Positions 24,318 through 33,488 are shown, counted from the stretch's first letter. The stretch is 64,000 nucleotides of DNA from Aeoliella straminimaris (GCF_024054565.1 NZ_JAMXLR010000095.1:62001-126000), one strand, 5' to 3'. Notes: generated from the sequence alone by a model not told the origin. Translations and numbers: made by a program.

Positions 24318-25400
24318 ATGGTGTTTCCAAGCAACCAAAGTGCGTGTGCTCAACCGCCGGCTGGGCGGGTCCGCAGTTCCCTATCAGTGGCGGTGGGCGT
24401 GATCCTGGGGGCTGTTGTGTACTGCTCCGGCAACAATGCAAATGCACAACAACCCGATCCGCCGGGGCAAAGCGAACCGGGTGAGACGCCCCAGCATGAG
24501 GCGTATCTGTTCGCCCACATGACTCACCGAGATTACGGCCGGCTGTACTACAGCGTGAGTCGAGACGGTTTGCACTGGAAGCAGCTGGGAGGTGGCAAAC
24601 GCGTCTTTGACGAGTACAAAGGTCACCCCAGTATTGTCTTGGGACATGACGGGCGCTACTACCTGGTGGGTAACCGGAGCGACGCGGCCGAGACCATCCA
24701 CTTTTGGGTATCGGACGATTTGATTCACTGGGAGAAGCACAGCGATTTCACACCCGACATTCACAGCATCCCCGACTATCCGGAAGCATTGCAGCGGATT
24801 GGGGCCCCCAAGCTGTTCTATGATTCTGCGAGTCGGCAGTACGTACTCACCTGGCACACGCCTCATGTGGTTGCCCCGCAGGACGATCCGGAAGCCTATT
24901 GGGCAAGTCAGCGCACCATCTACGTCACCTCCGCCGACTTGAAGCAGTTCTCGGCGCCAGCCAAGCTGTTCGACTGGAACTTTGCCACCATCGACGTCGT
25001 TTTGCAGCGCGATGGCGATGCCTACTACGCGATTCTGAAGGACGAGACTTACCCCACGCTCGATTGGGTCACTGGCAAGACGATTCGTATCGCCAAGTCC
25101 GCCAACCTGCTGGGACCTTACGCGGAGCCTGGCCCCCCGCTCAGCCCGAATTTTCGTGAGGCTCCCAATCTGATTCCGTCACCTAACGGAACTTGCTGGT
25201 ACCTCTATTACGAACAGTATCCTGGTGTCAGCTACGGTCTGTCCGTATCCGATTCGTTGGATGGCAAGTGGTTCCATATCTCAGGGAACACCAACTTCGC
25301 CGATTGGGACAAGTACCGCATGCCGGCCAAGGTTCGCCATGGTTGCATGTTGGTGATTTCCAAACAGCAGTACGATGCGCTGTGTGACAGCTTTCCTTGA
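24318..25400 (+). CDS. Secreted family 43-like glycosidase (beta-propeller)
   Basis: 360 residues with an N-terminal hydrophobic export signal (LSVAVGVILGAVVY, cleavage near NANAQ). Repeats typical of a five-bladed propeller follow: LYYSVSRDGLHWKQLG, HPSIVLGHDGRYYLVGN, IHFWVSDDLIHWEKHS, APKLFYDSASRQYVLTW and APNLIPSPNGTCWYLYYEQ. These blade motifs are those of GH43 and related families. The substrate cannot be given; a GH39-like gene lies 2 kb downstream on the same strand. Confidence 0.78.
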   Translation: MVFPSNQSACAQPPAGRVRSSLSVAVGVILGAVVYCSGNNANAQQPDPPGQSEPGETPQHEAYLFAHMTHRDYGRLYYSVSRDGLHWKQLGGGKRVFDEYKGHPSIVLGHDGRYYLVGNRSDAAETIHFWVSDDLIHWEKHSDFTPDIHSIPDYPEALQRIGAPKLFYDSASRQYVLTWHTPHVVAPQDDPEAYWASQRTIYVTSADLKQFSAPAKLFDWNFATIDVVLQRDGDAYYAILKDETYPTLDWVTGKTIRIAKSANLLGPYAEPGPPLSPNFREAPNLIPSPNGTCWYLYYEQYPGVSYGLSVSDSLDGKWFHISGNTNFADWDKYRMPAKVRHGCMLVISKQQYDALCDSFP

Positions 25401-25475
25401 TGGGCGGGAGAGAGTTCGCGACCGCCATGGATGCTCGACACCCGCGCGTCGCCTGATGCTGTGGGAGCTTGCTGT

Positions 25476-25844
25476 TCAGCTCGAACCCTGCTTTCGGAGG
25501 AGGACTGCCAAGCAAACTGCGTTGATACCGAAGACGATGGTAACAGCAAGGGCCACCGGAGTCAGATACTTGAAGGCCTCGTATCCCAGGTCATCCGGGA
25601 TCCTTGTCCACGGCCCCGCAAACCGGCCGTTATCGTAGGTCTGGACCGCCTCGCGATTGATTAGCCCGTTCAAATCGTACTCTCTGTAGATGCTCACAAT
25701 CGTAACACTTCCGAAGCCTACAGCCACGGAGGTGGCAGGAATCGTTCCCAGTGCAGCAATCACGTTCAGTACCAACAGGAACCAGAGTGACGTGTTTGGC
25801 GATGATTGGGGGCTCGCCTGCTGGTTGATTGCTGTATCGGCCAT
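25476..25844 (-). CDS. Small two-helix membrane protein, unknown
   Basis: 122 residues: a polar N-terminus, one helix (LWFLLVLNVIAALGTIPATS), a central 50-residue soluble loop with NREAVQTYDNGRFAGPWTRI, and a second helix (LTPVALAVTIVFGINAVCLA). No family is recognised. It is convergent with the GH43-like gene. Confidence 0.55.
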   Translation of the reverse strand: MADTAINQQASPQSSPNTSLWFLLVLNVIAALGTIPATSVAVGFGSVTIVSIYREYDLNGLINREAVQTYDNGRFAGPWTRIPDDLGYEAFKYLTPVALAVTIVFGINAVCLAVLLRKQGSS

Positions 25845-26229
25845 CTGCTCTTATCCTGTTGGACCATGCTCGGGTAATTGCTGGTCAGAGGAATTGCCCT
25901 TAGCTTGAGGTGCCGCGAGGTGTTACCACCCCACGTCGGGCAGGTCCCGCTGGCAGCTATCACTGTTCTGAACGCGACTGGCCTCGCCAGGGCGCTCAAT
26001 GACTATAGATTAAGGCCCTCTGAGTCCTCGCGAAAATGGGCCCGGCTCAATGCAGTGATTGGCAGACCTTCCAACAAAGGTGCTGCCGTAACACGGGGCT
26101 TTTGGGAGTTGTTGGCGAGCGGTAACGGAGGTGGGGGGGCACACACTGCGAACGTGTTTTTGCCAAACCTTCATAGCGCCCCGTCGTGGTAGCCCAACAT
26201 GTGGCGGCGATGGTACACTGGGTGGCATC
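25845..26229. other. Intergenic region without recognised content
   Basis: 385 bp; no gene, repeat or terminator is convincing. The promoter of the small gene at 25476 must lie at its left end. Confidence 0.4.
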
Positions 26230-26505
26230 ATGAAAGTGACTTCGCGTCGGAGAAAGTGGTTCGTCGCCGCGAGTGCGTCTCTGCTTGCGTGTGTGGTGTT
26301 TGATTTCTCACCCAGTTGCGGAGGGCCTCACTTTCGCTATACAGGCAGTGAAGCCGCGTACTTCGTCTGGAATCTTAGTTGGCCATCGGCTTAATTTAGT
26401 TATGACTCTCGCAGTGGACTCCATGTCGAGACGGAAGCCTATTTGCTGCTGCCGCTTCAGGTGCTGGTGTTACTCTGCGGATGGGTACCTTGGCTTCGAC
26501 TTTAG
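26230..26505 (+). pseudogene. Small membrane protein gene interrupted by an in-frame TAA
   Basis: The ATG at 26230 opens a 54-residue frame with a signal-like helix (WFVAASASLLACVVFDF) and HFRYTGSEAAYFVWNLSWPSA, ending at TAA 26392-26394. The same frame then continues without interruption to 26503-26505 as FSYDSRSGLHVETEAYLLL and a second hydrophobic segment LQVLVLLCGWVPWL. Both parts read as one short two-helix membrane protein, so a nonsense change or a sequencing error is likely. Identity otherwise unknown. Confidence 0.5.
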
Positions 26506-26561
26506 CGGCGGTGTATGAGTGCTCCGCAGCAGACTCGTACAACTTCAAGTGGATCGGCCCC

Positions 26562-27218
26562 ATGAAGATTCCAGCAGCACTCTACGGCGACGAAGCTTCG
26601 GTCCAGCAGTTTGCTCGCCGGTTCGTGAAGCGACTCTACCAGGGAGGAGATCCTCAGCAGCTGTTCTCTGAGCTCTCGTACGTCGAATGGGAGGATCACC
26701 CAGCCGAGATCCTGATCGCGAATGGAACAAATCCCGAGAATCGGGTTTTGGAACCCGACCGGCAGGTCTGGCGGACGCATGCCATTGGCGAGGCTTTCAA
26801 AAGTCAGATTTGGGAGCTGATGTGTGCGTGCCCGACGTTCGAGGACCGGATCGAACGTACTGACAACATTCTGCTTGAGGGCCTGGAGAGTCTCTGGTTT
26901 GTCGTGGCCACGTTCAATCACGATTGGGACGATCAGCGATTCTTCAGTTGCCGAAACAATCTGCTTAACGATGTGATAGACGAAGCCTACTTCCGAGAAT
27001 ATCTGCCTCACATTTGCCCGGTGCAGAAGTACGTGCCCCACTTTGTCCATTGGGGACTCTTTAGTCTGTTCAGAGAGGATGCGCCGCACATGTGGGCCGA
27101 CCGCATCTTGGCTCTTGTCTATTCGACAGGCCGATGCGAGTTGTTCGGAGTCGACATGATTGCCCACGATGGAGACCTCTGCGCCGCCCTGGAAGCCGTG
27201 GGAGTCTATGTTCCGTAG
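26562..27218 (+). CDS. Hypothetical cytoplasmic protein
   Basis: 218 residues from the ATG at 26562; an upstream ATG at 26481 overlaps the broken gene before it and is less likely. The sequence is globular, rich in Trp, Phe and acidic residues (SYVEWEDHPAEILI, FNHDWDDQRFFSCRNNL), with no signal peptide or membrane span. No family recognised. Confidence 0.6.
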   Translation: MKIPAALYGDEASVQQFARRFVKRLYQGGDPQQLFSELSYVEWEDHPAEILIANGTNPENRVLEPDRQVWRTHAIGEAFKSQIWELMCACPTFEDRIERTDNILLEGLESLWFVVATFNHDWDDQRFFSCRNNLLNDVIDEAYFREYLPHICPVQKYVPHFVHWGLFSLFREDAPHMWADRILALVYSTGRCELFGVDMIAHDGDLCAALEAVGVYVP

Positions 27219-27349
27219 GCGGCTCGCACCGCCAAGCGTGCAACCGCGGCGGGTTTCGTCTAAACTGTCCAGTGCCACGGCGCGGTGGTGCTTGTCACAG
27301 TGGTCTTTTCATTCAGCCCCATCCTTAGGCGGGGGCGACGGGAGTATCT

Positions 27350-29038
27350 ATGAATCTGCTTCGAATTGTCCTCTGCGGAATGCTGGTTGGTGGTGCGATC
27401 CAGGTGGCGGCCGACGATGAGCCGCTGGAGGTGGCGATCACGGTCGATGCTAGCCAAACCACCGGCAAACTCAAACCGATCTGGCGGTTCTTCGGCGCCG
27501 ACGAGCCGAACTACGTCTACATGAAGGACGGACGCTCGTTAACCAAGCGGTTGGGCGAACTGCGGCCCGGCGACGTATACTTTCGAGCCCACAACCTGCT
27601 GACCAGCGGCGACGGGACTCCCGCGCTCAAGTGGGGAAGCTCGAACGCTTACACCGAGGATCAGCAAGGCAATCCGGTTTACGACTGGACCGTCGTCGAT
27701 CGCATCTTCGACACGCAGATCGAGCGGGGTGTGCGGCCCTACGTGCAGGTCGGCTTCATGCCCAAGGCCCTCTCGACCAAACCCGATCCGTATCAGCACA
27801 AGTGGCGGCCCGGGTTCGCCTACGACCGCATCATGACGGGTTGGCGTTACCCGCCGAAGGACTACGACCGCTGGGGCGAGCTGGTGTACCAGTGGGCGCT
27901 GCACTGCAAGGAGCGTTACGGCGAGCAGGAGGTCCTCAAGTGGTACTGGCAGACCTGGAACGAGGCCAACATCCTGCCCCACGGTTATTGGGGCGGCACC
28001 CGCGAAGAGTTCCTCAAGCTGCACGACTACACGATCGCTGCCATTCGCCGGGCGATCCCCGACGCTCGCGTGGGTGGCGCCGACACCGCCGGCGACGGGG
28101 GCGACTTCACCCGGGCATTCCTCGAGCATTGCTTGCGGGGCAAGAACTATGCAACGGGGGAGAAAGGTACGCCGATTGATTTTGTGTCGTTCCATGCCAA
28201 GGGATCGCCGCGGTGGGAGGGCGACCACATTCGCATGGGCATTGCAAACCAACTGGCCACCGTCGATCGCGGGTTTGGCATCGTGGCCGAGTTTCCTGAA
28301 CTCAAGGACACGCCCATCGTCATCGGCGAGTCGGATCCCGAAGGCTGCGCGGCGTGCCAGGGGCCGATGTTCAGTTACCGCAACGGTACCGTGTACTCCA
28401 GCTACACGGCCGCCAGCTTCGCCCGCAAGCCGGACATTGCCGCCAAACACGGAGTGAACCTCGAAGGCGCGCTCACCTGGGCGTTTGAGTTCGAGAACCA
28501 GCCCTACTTCGCCGGTTTTCGTCAACTCGCCTCGAATGGTATTCCGCTGGCGGTGTTCAACGTGTTCCGCATGATGAGCGAGATGGGTCCCGAGCGGCTA
28601 GCGGCCGAGAGTTCGCAGCAAGTGGCGCTCGACGACATCATCCGCCATGGCGTACGCGGCTCGGCCGACGTCGGCGTGCTGGCCAGTCGCAACGAGCAAC
28701 GCATCACCATCCTGGTATGGCACTACCACGACGACGATGTCGCAGGCCCTGCGGCCGAGGTAACGCTCGCCATCGAGAACCTGCCAGACGAGTGGCAGGA
28801 CGCCAAGGTGAAGCACAAACGCGTCGATGAGTTCCACAGTAACCCGTACGACGAGTGGAAACGCATGGGCTCGCCCGGCGCCCCGAACGAGCGGCAGTAC
28901 CGCCAGCTGATGAAAAGCTCGGAACTGGCGACCTACTCGGGCGAGACCAGCCATGAGTTCGCCGATGGAACGGCCAAGCTCACGTTCGAACTCCCCCGGC
29001 AGGGTGTGTCGCTTGTGGAGTTGTCGACGAATAAATGA
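27350..29038 (+). CDS. Secreted GH39-like glycoside hydrolase
   Basis: 562 residues with a signal peptide (MNLLRIVLCGMLVGGAIQVA, cleaved near AAD). A (beta/alpha)8 glycosidase core is visible: FFGADEPNYVYMKDG, VYFRAHNLLTSGD, the acid/base Glu205 in WYWQTWNEANIL, and the nucleophile candidate Glu327 in IVIGESDPEG. This arrangement fits family GH39 (beta-xylosidase and alpha-L-iduronidase relatives). A C-terminal beta-sandwich (about 450-560) follows. The substrate is unknown; plant or algal polysaccharide is plausible. Confidence 0.85.
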   Translation: MNLLRIVLCGMLVGGAIQVAADDEPLEVAITVDASQTTGKLKPIWRFFGADEPNYVYMKDGRSLTKRLGELRPGDVYFRAHNLLTSGDGTPALKWGSSNAYTEDQQGNPVYDWTVVDRIFDTQIERGVRPYVQVGFMPKALSTKPDPYQHKWRPGFAYDRIMTGWRYPPKDYDRWGELVYQWALHCKERYGEQEVLKWYWQTWNEANILPHGYWGGTREEFLKLHDYTIAAIRRAIPDARVGGADTAGDGGDFTRAFLEHCLRGKNYATGEKGTPIDFVSFHAKGSPRWEGDHIRMGIANQLATVDRGFGIVAEFPELKDTPIVIGESDPEGCAACQGPMFSYRNGTVYSSYTAASFARKPDIAAKHGVNLEGALTWAFEFENQPYFAGFRQLASNGIPLAVFNVFRMMSEMGPERLAAESSQQVALDDIIRHGVRGSADVGVLASRNEQRITILVWHYHDDDVAGPAAEVTLAIENLPDEWQDAKVKHKRVDEFHSNPYDEWKRMGSPGAPNERQYRQLMKSSELATYSGETSHEFADGTAKLTFELPRQGVSLVELSTNK

Positions 29039-29253
29039 AGCGATTCCGCGCAGCGAATGCGGGCGAATCCAGCATTCTTGAATTCTGACCGAAGTCTTGG
29101 TTTCGCGACTGAAGAAGCGATTCGGAGAACTTCGAGTTGCGCAGTCGGTGGATGATTGTGCGCCAATCTGGAGCTCGTGGAACTTTCGGCTTGGTGGCGG
29201 CGTCTAGTCTCCAAACGCTTGGTGCAATTTTCACGATCAAACCGGAGAGTTCG

Positions 29254-29718
29254 ATGAAGAGTTACTGTTGTCTGACCGCTGCGATTGCTGTTTACTCACT
29301 CGCTGCGTCCACTTCGTGGGCGGAGAAGGTTGATATGACCAACGATGAGTTAAACAAGGCCGCTACTCATGTGGTGGTAGGAAAGGTGAAGGAAATTTAC
29401 TTCAGTACTACGGCAGAGGGTGACTGGATCTATACGAACTACCTTGCCGAAATCTCTCCCCAGAAGCATGAGAAAGGGGAGGATCTGAAGGATCGTTCGC
29501 TCATCTATGTGCGGTACTGGACCCGGCGATGGGTGGGAAAAGGACGCATGCCCACGTCGACCAGTGGTCACCGCGGTCTACCTTCTCGAGGAGAGGTTGT
29601 GCGGCTGTTCTTGAGAAACGATGGTGACGATGGCGGACTGAACGTCATCCACGCAAACGGATTTGAAGTCATGGAAGAAGCAAAGAGTGGCAAGTCTCGA
29701 GTTCAGACGGAGCGATAG
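29254..29718 (+). CDS. Secreted hypothetical protein
   Basis: 154 residues with a signal peptide (CCLTAAIAVYSLAASTSWA). The mature part has VVVGKVKEIYFSTTAEGDW, YLAEISPQKHEKGEDL and RGEVVRLFLRNDGDDGGLNVIHANGFEV (in two parts), a small beta-rich pattern seen in other exported planctomycete proteins of unknown role. The ATG at 29254 fits the signal peptide; the frame is open further upstream without signal character. Confidence 0.68.
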   Translation: MKSYCCLTAAIAVYSLAASTSWAEKVDMTNDELNKAATHVVVGKVKEIYFSTTAEGDWIYTNYLAEISPQKHEKGEDLKDRSLIYVRYWTRRWVGKGRMPTSTSGHRGLPSRGEVVRLFLRNDGDDGGLNVIHANGFEVMEEAKSGKSRVQTER

Positions 29719-29732
29719 TTGCTCGTCGCAAT

Positions 29733-30218
29733 CTATTTAGTGGCTTCGTTGGTGAGTGGTGCTGGGTGCACAGTCTTGAAGATCAATTGCCGCAGCCTGG
29801 TGTACCCGATGGCAATCGTCGCCAGGCAGAAAATCGCGATCGCCAGCGGACTCGCCCCTTCAGCCAGCATGCGCGGCGTGTCGAGCCAGCGGTCGCCGGA
29901 CAGCCAGGCGAGGGCCAAGTAAATGCCGTTGGCCAGGACGCAGAAGTTCGCCACCAGCCACGCCCACGGCCGACGGATGATGGCCGCCAGCATAACTGGC
30001 ACCGCGATTCCAAGCACCGGGCCGCTCCACAGCGTGACCAGCGGCCGCGGATCGGGCGAGAACCGGCTATGTGGCAGATGCCAGGGGCGTAGTTCCACAT
30101 CGACCAACCTGCCGCCGGTGGCCCATCCGCCAACGAGATGGCCCAACTCGTGCGTGGTGGTCATCACACACCAGGAGAGGATGAGGAGGAGAGCGAGTTT
30201 AAGGAGCTTTGTGGCCAC
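29733..30218 (-). CDS. M50-like membrane metalloprotease family protein
   Basis: About 161 residues from a GTG at 30218; a TTG at 30233 lies within the dispersed repeat and is less likely. The first helix carries TTTHELGHLVGGWATGG, the H-E-x-x-H zinc site of site-2-protease relatives, followed by three or four helices. The classical second motif (LDG) is not clear; LDTPRML near the C-terminal third could fill that place. It may be a minimal M50 member or an inactive relative. Confidence 0.68.
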   Translation of the reverse strand: MATKLLKLALLLILSWCVMTTTHELGHLVGGWATGGRLVDVELRPWHLPHSRFSPDPRPLVTLWSGPVLGIAVPVMLAAIIRRPWAWLVANFCVLANGIYLALAWLSGDRWLDTPRMLAEGASPLAIAIFCLATIAIGYTRLRQLIFKTVHPAPLTNEATK

Positions 30219-30225
30219 TGGGGGA

Positions 30226-30257
30226 ATGACCAATCACGAATTAACAATGACCAATGA
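30226..30257 (+). repeat. 32-bp dispersed repeat, copy 1
   Basis: The unit consists of two ATGACCAA-type words around GAATTAAC. It matches 30963-30994 at 28 of 32 positions in the same orientation, and an inverted, more diverged copy lies at 31562-31592. If read as protein it gives a TN...TMTN pattern, but it lies between genes. Confidence 0.7.
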
Positions 30258-30285
30258 TCTGTTAGAAGTTGCCGCCCCAGTCCAT

Positions 30286-30654
30286 TCAGATGGGCAGGAC
30301 GCGGACTCTAAGTTTCGACTCTTCCACCACGACTAGTGCGCCGGACTCCAAATCTGATTCGTGTTGTTTCAACGCAGCCACTACTAGCGAGGCCATGTGG
30401 TCGGGAAGAATGTTCTGGCCGCGAACTTGGATGACACTGGGTCCCGTTGCCCGCGTTAGAGCCAGCAAAGTGCCAAAATCGAGATCGTGAGTGAAGACAA
30501 TTCGGTCATTCGCGAGTGCCCAGGCGATGATCTCTTGGTCGGGAGCCTTGGGATCACCCACGCTACTCCAATGTACACAGTCCCAGCCTTGCGATGCTAA
30601 AGCATCAACCCAGTCGGGTGATAGATTCATGTCAATGAGTAGGCGAACACTCAT
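30286..30654 (-). CDS. DUF5615 PIN-like toxin of a toxin-antitoxin pair
   Basis: 122 residues. The N-terminal MSVRLLIDMNLSPDWVDAL, then VHWSSVGDPKAPDQEIIAWA and RIVFTHDLDFGTLLAL, are the DUF5615 hallmarks, with acidic residues at the positions of a PIN nuclease active site (Asp8, Asp39, Asp57/Asp59 region). It overlaps the upstream DUF433 gene by four bases (ATGA). The expected role is an RNase toxin kept silent by DUF433. Confidence 0.88.
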   Translation of the reverse strand: MSVRLLIDMNLSPDWVDALASQGWDCVHWSSVGDPKAPDQEIIAWALANDRIVFTHDLDFGTLLALTRATGPSVIQVRGQNILPDHMASLVVAALKQHESDLESGALVVVEESKLRVRVLPI

Positions 30655-30881
30655 GACATTGAGAGCGGAACATCACGTTCGTCGACACGCCAGGCAGCGT
30701 AAGCCAGGCATTGATCGATATCTCCATCTTCCAAGTAAGGATACGACTTCAAGATCTCCTCACGCTCCCGCCCCGCGGCAAGTAAACCAAGTATGGTGGC
30801 CACCGTCACTCGCATACCGCGAATGCACGCGCGTCCACCCATCACAGCTGGATCGAAGGTAATGCGATCAATCGGTTCCAT
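30651..30881 (-). CDS. DUF433 antitoxin
   Basis: 76 residues, a full DUF433 domain: DRITFDPAVMGGRACIRGMR, VATILGLLAAGREREEILKS and YPYLEDGDIDQCLAYAA. DUF433 proteins contain a winged-helix DNA-binding fold and pair with DUF5615 toxins. It is translated first, and its stop overlaps the toxin ATG. Autoregulation is likely by family habit. Confidence 0.9.
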   Translation of the reverse strand: MEPIDRITFDPAVMGGRACIRGMRVTVATILGLLAAGREREEILKSYPYLEDGDIDQCLAYAAWRVDERDVPLSMS

Positions 30882-30962
30882 AATTGCAGAACTGGTGTTC
30901 GAGTGGATATCAGGCCTGCTTATATCTTACCTCTCCGCAAACCGCCAGGCAATTGAATCTCG

Positions 30963-30994
30963 ATGACCAACGCTGAATTAACAATGACCAATGA
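30963..30994 (+). repeat. 32-bp dispersed repeat, copy 2
   Basis: Same orientation as 30226-30257 with four mismatches near its start. The two copies enclose the toxin-antitoxin pair. Confidence 0.7.
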
Positions 30995-31042
30995 GAATTT
31001 GGTAGGGTCGCGGATTATTGATGCTAACGTCGGGCTCGCCGA

Positions 31043-31495
31043 CTATTCCAGTGATTCTAAGAACCGCCGGTCAGCGTTGTCCATTTCGTACGGATCGTCA
31101 AGTTCATCAAGCGTATGCATGTGCTTGAACAACGCATCAAGGTGTTTGAATTCGAACAGCGGAGCAACTTCCTTCACAACGTCCTCAAGCGCGGACAACA
31201 TGAGGTGCAGAAGTATCCAGCCTATGAACTGCCGATAATTCGTACCAATGATGGTCGGATGTTCGACTTCGAGGAAATGCTCTACAAATCGCTTGCTCTC
31301 TAAGTCGAACGCGATGATAGTATCACCGTTTTGTGCCAGAAGTGGCAGGTAGTTCTCAAGGTAAACGACTCTGGGGCGTTCATACATGTACTTCAATGCC
31401 GAAGGGCCTTTGTCTTCCCAAATATCACGAAACACCGGCGGGAAACCTAGCTCGTCGAACATCGCATAGGCTTTCTCATTGGTGTCGATGATCAT
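31043..31495 (-). CDS. Hypothetical protein, possible small cytoplasmic accessory protein
   Basis: 150 residues from the ATG at 31495, preceded by GAGAAGG; an ATG at 31564 lies within the dispersed repeat. The sequence is soluble and acidic, with KAYAMFDELGFPPVFRDIWE, IIAFDLESKRFVEHFLEVEH and a C-terminal LDELDDPYEMDNADRR. No family recognised. It is flanked by copies of the 32-bp repeat on both sides. Confidence 0.62.
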   Translation of the reverse strand: MIIDTNEKAYAMFDELGFPPVFRDIWEDKGPSALKYMYERPRVVYLENYLPLLAQNGDTIIAFDLESKRFVEHFLEVEHPTIIGTNYRQFIGWILLHLMLSALEDVVKEVAPLFEFKHLDALFKHMHTLDELDDPYEMDNADRRFLESLE

Positions 31496-31561
31496 GGGGG
31501 AGGCCTTCTCAATTTTCCTTATGCGTGCATTCCATTGTGACCTTGGAAGGTGAGTAACCAG

Positions 31562-31592
31562 CATTGGTCATCGTAACTTGGAAATTGGTCAC
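31562..31592 (-). repeat. 32-bp dispersed repeat, diverged inverted copy 3
   Basis: Reverse complement starts GTGACCAATTTCC and ends ACGATGACCAATG. It shares the two GACCAAT words with the other copies and differs in the middle. It overlaps the mnmG stop codon. Confidence 0.5.
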
Positions 31593-33391
31593 TTCCCCTC
31601 CATGTGCGCAATCAACAGTGCAATATCTGCCGGCGTAATCCCACTGATGCGGCTGGCCTGGGCGAGGTTCACGGGGCGAACTTTTGTCAGCTTCTCGCGG
31701 GCTTCCATCCGCAATTGGCCGAGGGTGTGGTAGTCGAACTGCACGGGGATTCGCTTGGCGGCCAAGCGGCCCTGGCGGTCGACCTCGGTTTGCTGGCGGG
31801 CGATGTAGCCTTCGTATTTGATGTCCCAGAGGGCTTGTTCGGCCGCGGCGGCGTCGATGGTGCCGAGCGTCGGCGCGACGGCGACCACATCGTCCCAAGT
31901 GACTTCAGGGCGGCGGAGGAACTTGGCGAGCGGTCCCCCTTCGTGCGTGGTGGTGCTGAGCACCTTCTTGGCCTCATCGATAGCTGCAAGTTTGGCGTTT
32001 AGCCGCGCCATGCGATCGTCTGTGGCCAGGCCCACTTCGTGCGCCAGTGGCGTCAGACGGCGGTCGGCGTTGTCGTGCCGCAGTAGCAGGCGGTACTCGG
32101 CGCGGCTGGTAAACATGCGGTACGGTTCGTCGACGCCGCAAGTCACCAGGTCGTCGATCAGCACGCCAATGTACGCCTGGTCGCGAGTGAGGATGAGCGG
32201 CTCATGCCCGGCCAGCTTGCGAGCGGCGTTGGCGCCGGCGATGAGTCCCTGCGCGCCGGCCTCTTCGTAGCCGGTGGTGCCGTTTATCTGCCCAGCAAGG
32301 AATAGCCCGCTGCAGCACTTCGTTTCGAGCCACGGCGTCAGCTGGTCGGGCGGGGCGTAGTCGTACTCCACGGCGTAGCCGTACCGCATGATCTCGGCAT
32401 TCTCGAGGCCCGGGATCAGCTTGAACATCTGGTCCTGCACGTCGCGGGGCAGGCTGGTCGAAACGCCGTTGACGTACACCTCGTGCGTGTGGCGGCCTTC
32501 GGGCTCCAGGAACAATTGATGCTGGCTCTTATCGGCGAAGCGAACAATCTTGTCTTCGATGCTGGGGCAGTACCGGGGGCCGCTGGTGCTGATCTGCCCG
32601 CTGTACATTGGCGCGCGGTGCAGGTTGGCGGTGATCAGGTCGTGCACCGCCTGATTGGTGTGCGTGATGTAGCACGGCAGCTGTTCGACCTGGAAATTGT
32701 CGGTCAGGAACGAAAACGGCTGCGGCCGCTCATCGCCCGGCTGCAGTTCGGTGCGGTCGTAGTCGATGGTGCGACCGTTCAGCCGTGGCGGTGTGCCGGT
32801 CTTGAATCGTTCGAGCTGAATACCGAGCCGAGCGAGCGCCCCGCTGATGCCCGCAGTGGTGCCCTCCCCTGCCCTGCCGCCTTCGGTCTTGGCCTCGCCC
32901 GTGTGCATCAAGGCTTGCAGGAACGTGCCGGTGGTGAGAATGACGGCCGGCGCGCGATACGTGGCGCCGCCGCGGACGCTCACGCCGCGGGCCTGATTGT
33001 TTTCAATCTCGATGTCTTCGACCACTTCCTGACGGATCGACAGATTCGGCTGGGACTCGACGATCCGCTTGATCTCGTTCTGGTACGCCTTTTTGTCGGC
33101 CTGCGCCCGGGGGCTGTGCATGGCCGGACCTTTGCGTCGGTTCAACAGGCGGAACTGAATGCCGGTGGCGTCAATCGCCTGGCCCATGGCGCCGCCGAGG
33201 GCGTCGATCTCGCGGACAATCTGTCCCTTGCCCACCCCACCAATGGCTGGATTGCAGCTCATCTGGCCGATGGTATCGCAGTTGGTGGTTAGCAGCGCGG
33301 TCCGCGCCCCCATCCGCGCAGCGGCCAGTGCCGCTTCGGTCCCCGCGTGACCGGCGCCGATAACCACGACGTCGTATTCGTAAATGGACAT
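31589..33391 (-). CDS. mnmG: tRNA uridine-5-carboxymethylaminomethyl synthesis enzyme MnmG (GidA)
   Basis: 600 residues. The N-terminus has the FAD-binding VVIGAGHAGTEAALAAARMG and the family signature CNPAIGGVGKGQIVREIDALGG (split around residue 48). Further hallmarks are TGTFLQALMHTGEAKTEGGR, RFKTGTPPRLNGRTIDYDR and GQINGTTGYEEAGAQGLIAG. It modifies the wobble uridine of several tRNAs together with MnmE, whose gene is not in the window. Length is slightly short of the usual 620. The terminal domain ends in IADIALLIAHMEGK-like sequence, as expected. Confidence 0.97.
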   Translation of the reverse strand: MSIYEYDVVVIGAGHAGTEAALAAARMGARTALLTTNCDTIGQMSCNPAIGGVGKGQIVREIDALGGAMGQAIDATGIQFRLLNRRKGPAMHSPRAQADKKAYQNEIKRIVESQPNLSIRQEVVEDIEIENNQARGVSVRGGATYRAPAVILTTGTFLQALMHTGEAKTEGGRAGEGTTAGISGALARLGIQLERFKTGTPPRLNGRTIDYDRTELQPGDERPQPFSFLTDNFQVEQLPCYITHTNQAVHDLITANLHRAPMYSGQISTSGPRYCPSIEDKIVRFADKSQHQLFLEPEGRHTHEVYVNGVSTSLPRDVQDQMFKLIPGLENAEIMRYGYAVEYDYAPPDQLTPWLETKCCSGLFLAGQINGTTGYEEAGAQGLIAGANAARKLAGHEPLILTRDQAYIGVLIDDLVTCGVDEPYRMFTSRAEYRLLLRHDNADRRLTPLAHEVGLATDDRMARLNAKLAAIDEAKKVLSTTTHEGGPLAKFLRRPEVTWDDVVAVAPTLGTIDAAAAEQALWDIKYEGYIARQQTEVDRQGRLAAKRIPVQFDYHTLGQLRMEAREKLTKVRPVNLAQASRISGITPADIALLIAHMEGK

Positions 33392-33488
33392 TTAAGAGGG
33401 TGAGTGAAGGTGGAAGCTACCCATAGGAGACTACTTAGGATACCTTCTGGACTGACTTAGCTGAAATCCCCTTGCGGTGGAACGAACG

